11,027 nt of DNA from an uncultured Porphyromonas sp. (GTDB lineage Bacteria; Bacteroidota; Bacteroidia; Bacteroidales; Porphyromonadaceae), in the NCBI GenBank assembly GCA_902490315.1, contig CABUDK010000036.1, positions 1 through 11,027 on the forward strand. Direction: 5' to 3'. Made by a program: the position numbers and the translations under genes. Within the stretch, counting starts at the first letter, position 1. Every line of letters starts with the position of its first letter. This document shows, piece after piece, positions 5,859-11,027 of this stretch. The notes under the pieces are model-generated. The model saw nothing but the letters and a program-made list of their open reading frames with translations, did not search any database and had not been told where the DNA came from.

Positions 5859-8800
5859 CTAGAGCTTGCGCCGTACTTCGATCTCCTCAAAGGACTCGAT
5901 GATGTCGCCCACCTCTAGGTTGTTGTAGTTCTTGATATTGATACCGCATTCAAGACCTGAAACCACCTCTTTGGCCTCGTCTTTGAAGCGCTTGAGCGAC
6001 TCTAGCTCGCCTGTGTGGATGACCACACCGTCGCGGATGACACGTACTTTGTCGGTACGCTTGATCTTGCCATCGGTGACCATACAGCCTGCGATGGTGC
6101 CGATCTTGCTCACCTTGAAGGTCTGCAGCACCTCCAGATTAGCTGTGATCTGTTCGCGGATATCTGGTGAGAGCATGCCCTCGAGCGCATCATGTACATC
6201 TTCGATAGCATCGTAGATGATTGAGTAGGTGCGAATCTCGACACCCTCCTGCTCAGCTAGTTTACGAGCCTGAGCACTAGGACGAACCTGGAAGCCGATG
6301 ATCACAGCGTCGGATGCCGTAGCTAGCTGGATGTCTGACTCGGTAATCTGACCGACACCCTGATGGATGACGCTCACCTGGATCTCCTTCGTCGAGAGCT
6401 CGATGAGTGAGTTGGCCAGAGCCTGTACGGAGCCGTCCACGTCACCCTTGATGATGAGGTTAAACTGCTGGAAGTTGCCCACAGCGATACGACGACCGAT
6501 GTCGTCGAGGGTAAGCATCTTCTGCGTACGCAAGCCTTGCTCGCGCTGTAACTGCTCACGCTTGACCGCTAGCTCACGCGCTTCTTGTTCGCTCTCCATA
6601 ACGTTGAAGTCATCGCCTGCTGTCGGTGCTCCATTGAAGCCGAGGATGGAGACTGCCGAGGATAGCCCAGCGGTGTCGACACGCTTGTTGTACTCGTTGT
6701 ACATAGCCTTGACACGACCGTAATAGCTACCAGCTAGGATGTAGTCTCCGATGTGGAGGGTGCCTCGCTGGATCAAGACGGAGGCGAGGTAACCCTTGCC
6801 CTTGTCTAGTGAAGACTCGATGACCGAGCCAGAGGCACGACGATGAGGGTTGGACTTAAGCTCGAGAAGTTCAGCTTCAAGGAAAATTTTGTCTAGTAGG
6901 TCGGGGATGCCGATATTCTTCTTAGCAGAGATCTCCTGTACCTGGTACTTGCCACCCCAATCCTCGACGAGGTAGTTCATACCAGCGAGCTGCTCGCGGA
7001 TCTTATCTGGGTTGGCTCCGTTGACATCGATCTTATTGATCGCAAAGATGATCGGCACGCCGGCGGCACTCGCATGGTTGAGCGCCTCGATGGTCTGAGG
7101 CATCACGGCGTCATTTGCCGCAATGACGATGACCACAATATCTGTAATCTGCGCACCACGAGCACGCATAGCGGTAAAGGCCTCGTGACCAGGTGTGTCT
7201 AGGACGGTGAGGCGACGACCATCGGAGAGGGTTACATTGTACGCACCGATGTGCTGCGTGATACCGCCCGCCTCGCCTGCGGTAACGTCCGAACGACGGA
7301 TGCAGTCGAGTAGCGACGTCTTACCGTGGTCTACGTGACCCATGATGGTGATGACGGGTGGACGAGGCTCTAGATCCTCAGGCTTGTCAGGCTCCTCGTC
7401 GGCGGTGATAGCCTCGACGACGTTGGCCGATACGAACTCGGTCTCGTAGCCAAACTCCTCGGCAACGATGTTGATCGTCTCGGCATCAAGACGCTGATTG
7501 ATCGACACCATCATATCGATACTCATACAAGTCGAGATGACGTCGGTGACAGGCACGTCCATCATGTTGGCAAGGTCGCTGACGGTGACGAACTCGGTCA
7601 GCTTGAGTACCTTGTCGTCTTGCGTGGAGAGCTCCTGCTCACGCTCAAACTCGGCACGACGTGCCTCGCGCTTCTCACGTCTAGACTTAGCAGCACGTCC
7701 GAAGACTGTCTGCTTATTGTTGAGCCGCGCTAGGGTCTCTTTGACCTGCTTAGCTCTTAGCTCGTCCTGCTCCTCGGGGGTCAAGACTGGCTCCTGACGC
7801 TTGCTCTTACGTCCATTACGACGCTCATTGCGTCCTCCGCGCTCATTACGCTGTTGAGCTGCTGTGCGACTGCCTTTCTTGCCTGAGCGGTCGTCCTGTA
7901 TCTTGGCGCCTTCGCTCTTGACATCGACAGCTCCTGAAGAGATGCGCTTGCGCTTGCGACGATTGCTCTCTTTGTCCTTGCTAGACTTGCTAGACTTGCG
8001 AGAGTTGCTAAAGCTACTGAGGTCGATCTTGCCGACCACCTTGAGCTGTGGCTCGTCCTCTTTCTTGGCAATGCGGAAGATCTCTGTCGCATCCTCACCC
8101 TTGGTCTCGGGAGTAGTCTCGGTGGGCACACCTGCTTTGGGCGTAGGGGTGTGGGGCTCTTGGGCTGCTGGCTCTTTGACGGCTGGCTCCTGGGCTGTTG
8201 GCTCTGATGCGGCAGCGGTTGGCTGCTCGGTAGCCTTCTGCTTCGGCTCTTCCTTCACTGGCTCTTCCTTAGCAGCGATTGGCTTGACCTCGCTCTGTGC
8301 AGGCTCCTTAGAAACAGCGGGTGCTGCCTTAGATGTGTCCTGCTCCTTAGACAAGACCTTCGTAGAGGTTTTAGCGCTCTCTACGGGCTTAGCCTCGCTC
8401 TTTGTCTCTTTAGTCTCGGGAGCCTTTTTCGTCTCCTTGGTCTCCTTGGCAGGCGTAGCGACCTTCGGCTGCTCAGCTGTCGTGCTTGCCTGCGTCTTGG
8501 TAGGCTCCTCCTGAGTAGCTGCCTTTTGCTTAGTTGTGCTCGTGCTTTTTGGCTTGCTAGCCTTAGTTGCTACCTTCGTCTTGGTGGGCTCCTCTTGAGT
8601 AGCCGTAGAGGCTTTGGATGTAGAGATTGAGACTGGGTTATTGTGCTTATCAAGCTCTATCCGCCCCACTACGTTGACCTGCGAGGTGCTGGCCGTGGTG
8701 GGGATGTCTGGCTCTGCCTGCCCCTTTTTAGCTGCTGGAGTCTTTGCCTCTGTGGACTGCTCCTCGGTGTTATTAGCTTCGGGCTTTGCTGTCTTGGTAG

Positions 8801-9038
8801 GCTCCTCTGGTTTAGCCTTAGGAGCGCTCTTGCTGCGAAGGAACTTCTTCTTGGCTCTTCCTACAGTCTCCTCATCAAAGGTCGGCGTGAAGCTACGCAG
8901 GATCAGATTAAACTCATCCTCCGTGATGCGTGTGTTAGGGTTGTTGTCGACTTCCTTTCCCTTGTCGTGAAGGAAGGCGACAAGCGAATTGACTCCGATG
9001 TTGAGTTCTTTGGCTAGGCTAAACAGTTTTATGGACAT
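5859..9038 (-). CDS. infB: Translation initiation factor IF-2
   Basis: IF2 is the GTPase that brings initiator fMet-tRNA to the 30S subunit and promotes 50S joining. The protein has 1059 residues against 890 in E. coli; the extra length is in the linker. Residues 1-50 form an N-terminal IF2 domain. Residues about 65-470 are a low-complexity linker rich in Lys, Glu, Thr, Ala and Pro, ending in a basic Arg/Lys/Gly part. A second IF2 N-domain lies at about 476-535. The GTPase has G1 GHVDHGKT (567-574), G2 GGITQHIG (591-598), G3 DTPGHE (614-619, catalytic His618), G4 NKID (668-671) and G5 SAK (704-706). Domains II to IV follow, including the C2 domain that binds fMet-tRNA. The ATG at 9038 starts the conserved MSIKLFSLAKELNI. 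It is last in rimP-nusA-infB, 108 bases after nusA, and is followed by a terminator. Confidence 0.98.
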   Translation of the reverse strand: MSIKLFSLAKELNIGVNSLVAFLHDKGKEVDNNPNTRITEDEFNLILRSFTPTFDEETVGRAKKKFLRSKSAPKAKPEEPTKTAKPEANNTEEQSTEAKTPAAKKGQAEPDIPTTASTSQVNVVGRIELDKHNNPVSISTSKASTATQEEPTKTKVATKASKPKSTSTTKQKAATQEEPTKTQASTTAEQPKVATPAKETKETKKAPETKETKSEAKPVESAKTSTKVLSKEQDTSKAAPAVSKEPAQSEVKPIAAKEEPVKEEPKQKATEQPTAAASEPTAQEPAVKEPAAQEPHTPTPKAGVPTETTPETKGEDATEIFRIAKKEDEPQLKVVGKIDLSSFSNSRKSSKSSKDKESNRRKRKRISSGAVDVKSEGAKIQDDRSGKKGSRTAAQQRNERGGRNERRNGRKSKRQEPVLTPEEQDELRAKQVKETLARLNNKQTVFGRAAKSRREKREARRAEFEREQELSTQDDKVLKLTEFVTVSDLANMMDVPVTDVISTCMSIDMMVSINQRLDAETINIVAEEFGYETEFVSANVVEAITADEEPDKPEDLEPRPPVITIMGHVDHGKTSLLDCIRRSDVTAGEAGGITQHIGAYNVTLSDGRRLTVLDTPGHEAFTAMRARGAQITDIVVIVIAANDAVMPQTIEALNHASAAGVPIIFAINKIDVNGANPDKIREQLAGMNYLVEDWGGKYQVQEISAKKNIGIPDLLDKIFLEAELLELKSNPHRRASGSVIESSLDKGKGYLASVLIQRGTLHIGDYILAGSYYGRVKAMYNEYNKRVDTAGLSSAVSILGFNGAPTAGDDFNVMESEQEARELAVKREQLQREQGLRTQKMLTLDDIGRRIAVGNFQQFNLIIKGDVDGSVQALANSLIELSTKEIQVSVIHQGVGQITESDIQLATASDAVIIGFQVRPSAQARKLAEQEGVEIRTYSIIYDAIEDVHDALEGMLSPDIREQITANLEVLQTFKVSKIGTIAGCMVTDGKIKRTDKVRVIRDGVVIHTGELESLKRFKDEAKEVVSGLECGINIKNYNNLEVGDIIESFEEIEVRRKL
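8494..8603 (-). repeat. In-frame direct repeats in the infB linker
   Basis: The 26-base segments 8494-8519 and 8578-8603 differ at only two positions and are exactly 84 bases (28 codons) apart. They encode ATQEEPTKT twice. A shorter third copy at 8791-8810 encodes EEPTKT. A separate pair with a 30-base offset (8161-8174 and 8191-8204) encodes EPxxQ units. The pattern suggests linker growth by in-frame duplication and could vary in length between strains. Confidence 0.6.
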
Positions 9039-9097
9039 ATATTTCTCTTGATTGCTCGTCTACGGGTGGGGGGCGGTATTTATCGTTATGAATAGTC

Positions 9098-9129
9098 CTA
9101 GTCACGGTCACCCCCTGTACTGTGACTAG
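9098..9129 (-). other. Hairpin in the nusA-infB spacer
   Basis: CTAGTCACGGT (9098-9108) pairs with ACTGTGACTAG (9119-9129) over 11 positions with one mismatch and a 10-base loop. It begins 18 bases after the nusA stop and ends 59 bases before the infB start. No T-run follows on the minus strand, so it should not terminate transcription. It may act as an mRNA processing or stability element that sets nusA and infB levels apart, which is inference. Confidence 0.55.
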
Positions 9130-9146
9130 CTGGTAGTGTGCTCTGC

Positions 9147-10526
9147 TTACTCCTCGGTAGCTTCGTCCTCCTTGAGGTCTTCGATGATCGCCTGGGCGAT
9201 CTCCTTTTGCGTAGGTACGGGACTCTTGAGCAGGTCAATGTTTTCCTGTGGTAGCCCCATCTCCTCTAGCTCCTCAAGGTCAAACTCGGACGAGAGGATG
9301 CGGAGGACACGGTCGATGGTCTCTATCTCGAGATCGGTCTTCTTAAGAAGCTCTGTGCGTGAGGTCGTCAGGACGGCACGAGCCGTATTAAGCCCAATGT
9401 CTAGAAGCATCTTGATGACCCAGTCCTCGATTTCATCGCTAAACTCGGAGAGGTAGATATCCTCTTCGGTCGTATCCGCTGCATCACGGAATACCTCAAT
9501 CTCAAAGCCTGTCAGGACGGACGCTAGCTTGATGTTGCTGGCGTTCTTACCAATAGCTAGAGGCACATCCTCTGGACGTAGGTAAACCTCTGCCTTGGCG
9601 GTTTCTGGATAGAGCTCGATCGAAGAGATCTTAGCCGGACTCAGCGCACGCTGTATGAATAGGCTGTCGTTTGCCGTGTAGGTGAGGACGTCAATGTTCT
9701 CCCCATGTAGCTCCCGGACGATGCCACGTATGCGGCTACCATTCATACCGACACAAGAGCCGACGGGATCGATGCGATCATCGTACGACTCGACGGCAAT
9801 CTTGGCGCGAACGCCTGGGATGCGTGCTACACGCTTGATGGTGATCAGTCCGTCAGCGATCTCAGGGACGTTGATCTCGAAGAGACGCTTGAGGAACTCA
9901 GGGCTAGTGCGTGAGAGTGTGACGCGAGGGTTATTGTTCTCATTATCTACACGAGCTATGACGGCATGGACGCTATCGCCCTTGCGGAAGTACTCGTCAG
10001 GGATCTGCTCGCTCTTGGGCATGATAAGCTCGTTGCCATCCTCGTCGACGAGCAGAGTCTCACGCTTCCACACCTGATAGACTTCGGCCGTGATCAGCTC
10101 TCCCACACGCTCTATGAAGGTTTGGTAGAAGTGCTCCTTCTGCAGATCCAAGATCTTGCTCGAGAGGGTCTGGCGTAGATTGACGATGGCGCGCCGACCG
10201 AAGGAGAGGAAGTCTACCGAGTCGGTCACATCATCTCCGATCTCAGCCTCGGGATCTATCTCACGAGCCTCTGTGTAGGCTACCTGCTCGTTCTCCCGCT
10301 CGACAGCATCGTCAGCAACCACCTCGCGGGTGCGCCAGATCTCAAAGTCTCCGCTATCCGCATTGATGATTACGTCAAAGTTGTCGTCTGAGCCAAACAT
10401 CTTAGCGAGGATGCTCCGGAAGGAGTCCTCTAATACGTGGAGCATCGTCTCCTCGTCTATGTTCTTTAGTTCTTTGAATTCAGTGAGTAGAACCTTTAAG
10501 CTCGTTGCTTCTTTCTTTCTAGCCAT
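9147..10526 (-). CDS. nusA: Transcription termination/antitermination factor NusA
   Basis: NusA binds RNA polymerase and nascent RNA and modulates pausing, termination and antitermination. The protein has 459 residues. Residues 1-130 form the polymerase-binding N-terminal domain, and 140-205 the S1 domain, ending in VTLSRTSPEFLKRLF. KH1 spans about 210-290 with GMNG (260-263), in the conserved context VGSCVGMNGSRIRGI. KH2 spans about 295-350 with IGKNASNIKLAS; the fourth residue of the GxxG loop is Ala329, not the Gly found in E. coli GRNG. Residues about 360-459 form a helical, acidic C-terminal region that may be helix-hairpin-helix-like, ending in KEDEATEE. The ATG at 10526 begins MARKKEATSL and lies 67 bases after the rimP stop. 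The order rimP-nusA-infB is conserved across bacteria and confirms the identity. Confidence 0.97.
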   Translation of the reverse strand: MARKKEATSLKVLLTEFKELKNIDEETMLHVLEDSFRSILAKMFGSDDNFDVIINADSGDFEIWRTREVVADDAVERENEQVAYTEAREIDPEAEIGDDVTDSVDFLSFGRRAIVNLRQTLSSKILDLQKEHFYQTFIERVGELITAEVYQVWKRETLLVDEDGNELIMPKSEQIPDEYFRKGDSVHAVIARVDNENNNPRVTLSRTSPEFLKRLFEINVPEIADGLITIKRVARIPGVRAKIAVESYDDRIDPVGSCVGMNGSRIRGIVRELHGENIDVLTYTANDSLFIQRALSPAKISSIELYPETAKAEVYLRPEDVPLAIGKNASNIKLASVLTGFEIEVFRDAADTTEEDIYLSEFSDEIEDWVIKMLLDIGLNTARAVLTTSRTELLKKTDLEIETIDRVLRILSSEFDLEELEEMGLPQENIDLLKSPVPTQKEIAQAIIEDLKEDEATEE

Positions 10527-10593
10527 ATATGTATGTTGGGTCTCTTCTGTGGGACTAGTATATCTAAGTAATGATGGGGGAGGGGGATCGCTA

Positions 10594-11025
10594 TCAGAGT
10601 GCCTTGTCTAGGTCGTATGAGATGCGCTTGAGCTGATCATGTTCGATGCGATGAGGCTCGATGATCTGCTGCTTTTTCTTCTTCTTACCATCCTGTATGG
10701 TCTCTGTGCGCTCTATCTCTAGGACGACGTACTCGGGAAGCTGATCTGCACCCCGAGCACCGACCTCTATGAGCTTGCCGTGCCACTTCATGCCAGACGC
10801 ATCGACCGCCTGCACGGGTGCCTCCAGATGACGTGTGTACTGCTCGTAGACCTGCCACGGATCGGAGAGGCTGGGCGATGACACCTCGAGGGCGTAGTCC
10901 TCCTCCTCGTCACGATCGTGTAGCTGCGTGATAGTTCTAGAGATCTCGACACAGCGAGAGATGGGCAAGCCTCCCATGGCATCGATCACTACGCGGATCT
11001 GATCCCCTGGGCTACTAGTTATCTC
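10594..11025 (-). CDS. rimP: Ribosome maturation factor RimP (N-terminus beyond window edge)
   Basis: RimP assists late assembly of the 30S ribosomal subunit. The frame is open to the right edge and gives 143 residues; perhaps 15-25 N-terminal residues are missing. A GTG at 10989 is in frame but is not the true start, because the codons above it still match the family: EITSSPGDQIRVVIDAMGG is the first RimP alpha/beta unit. Next come ISRCVEISRTI and YALEVSSPSLSDPW, the latter the family signature (E. coli NLEVSSPGLDRP). The Sm-like C-terminal domain covers the last 80 residues and carries a lysine run (DGKKKKKQQ) before a final part ending in DLDKAL. Its position before nusA supports the call. 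The promoter of the operon lies outside the window. Confidence 0.93.
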   Translation of the reverse strand, partial: EITSSPGDQIRVVIDAMGGLPISRCVEISRTITQLHDRDEEEDYALEVSSPSLSDPWQVYEQYTRHLEAPVQAVDASGMKWHGKLIEVGARGADQLPEYVVLEIERTETIQDGKKKKKQQIIEPHRIEHDQLKRISYDLDKAL

Positions 11026-11027
11026 CA

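Noticed and set aside
7498..8970. Several plus-strand open frames opposite infB (for example 7864-8514 and 8614-8970)
   Set aside because: They mirror the codon pattern of the low-complexity IF2 linker, show Ser/Leu/Val-rich translations without recognisable domains, and have no promoter of their own.
10594..10989. GTG at 10989 as the rimP start
   Set aside because: The in-frame codons above it continue the RimP N-terminal domain up to the window edge, so the gene is simply truncated.
1..11027. Mobile element, phage, toxin-antitoxin or defence system
   Set aside because: All supported genes are core housekeeping or metabolic types in one orientation with normal spacing. No transposase, integrase, tRNA or terminal repeat was seen.

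Overview
The window is a housekeeping stretch of a Bacteroidota chromosome, most like Porphyromonas or a close relative. The reasons are the ClpP N-terminal leader type, the IF2 with a very long charged linker and repeated VVGxIxL motifs, RimP and NusA of the Bacteroidota type, promoter elements of the TAnnTTTG form, and a general lack of Shine-Dalgarno sites. Base composition is moderately GC-rich, so a Porphyromonas such as P. asaccharolytica fits better than P. gingivalis; this genus call is inference. All seven genes lie on the minus strand, so transcription runs from the right edge to the left edge.

Right part (11027 to 5788): the conserved operon rimP (5' end outside the window), nusA, infB, closed by a strong intrinsic terminator. 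These genes serve 30S subunit maturation, transcription elongation and antitermination, and translation initiation. The two intercistronic spacers carry C-rich runs, and the nusA-infB spacer has a clear hairpin.

Middle part (about 5740 to 956): a second probable transcription unit with a LacA/Maa-type hexapeptide acetyltransferase, full-length DNA polymerase I with an intact proofreading domain, and a radical SAM protein of unknown function. Gaps are 22 to 27 bases. A TAnnTTTG element lies upstream, with a perfect 21-base polypurine mirror repeat just behind it, and an intrinsic terminator closes the unit.

Left part (955 to 1): a structured, AT-richer intergenic region with inverted and direct repeats, then a promoter-like element, a leader with small hairpins, and clpP, cut by the window edge just after its catalytic Asp.

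The genes themselves are ordinary and I see no CRISPR array, insertion sequence, tRNA, rRNA, phage or defence system. The most interesting signals are non-coding (the 811-939 repeat region and the mirror repeat at 5716-5736) plus two protein details: a roughly 20-residue insertion before polymerase motif A, and the orphan radical SAM protein downstream of polA.
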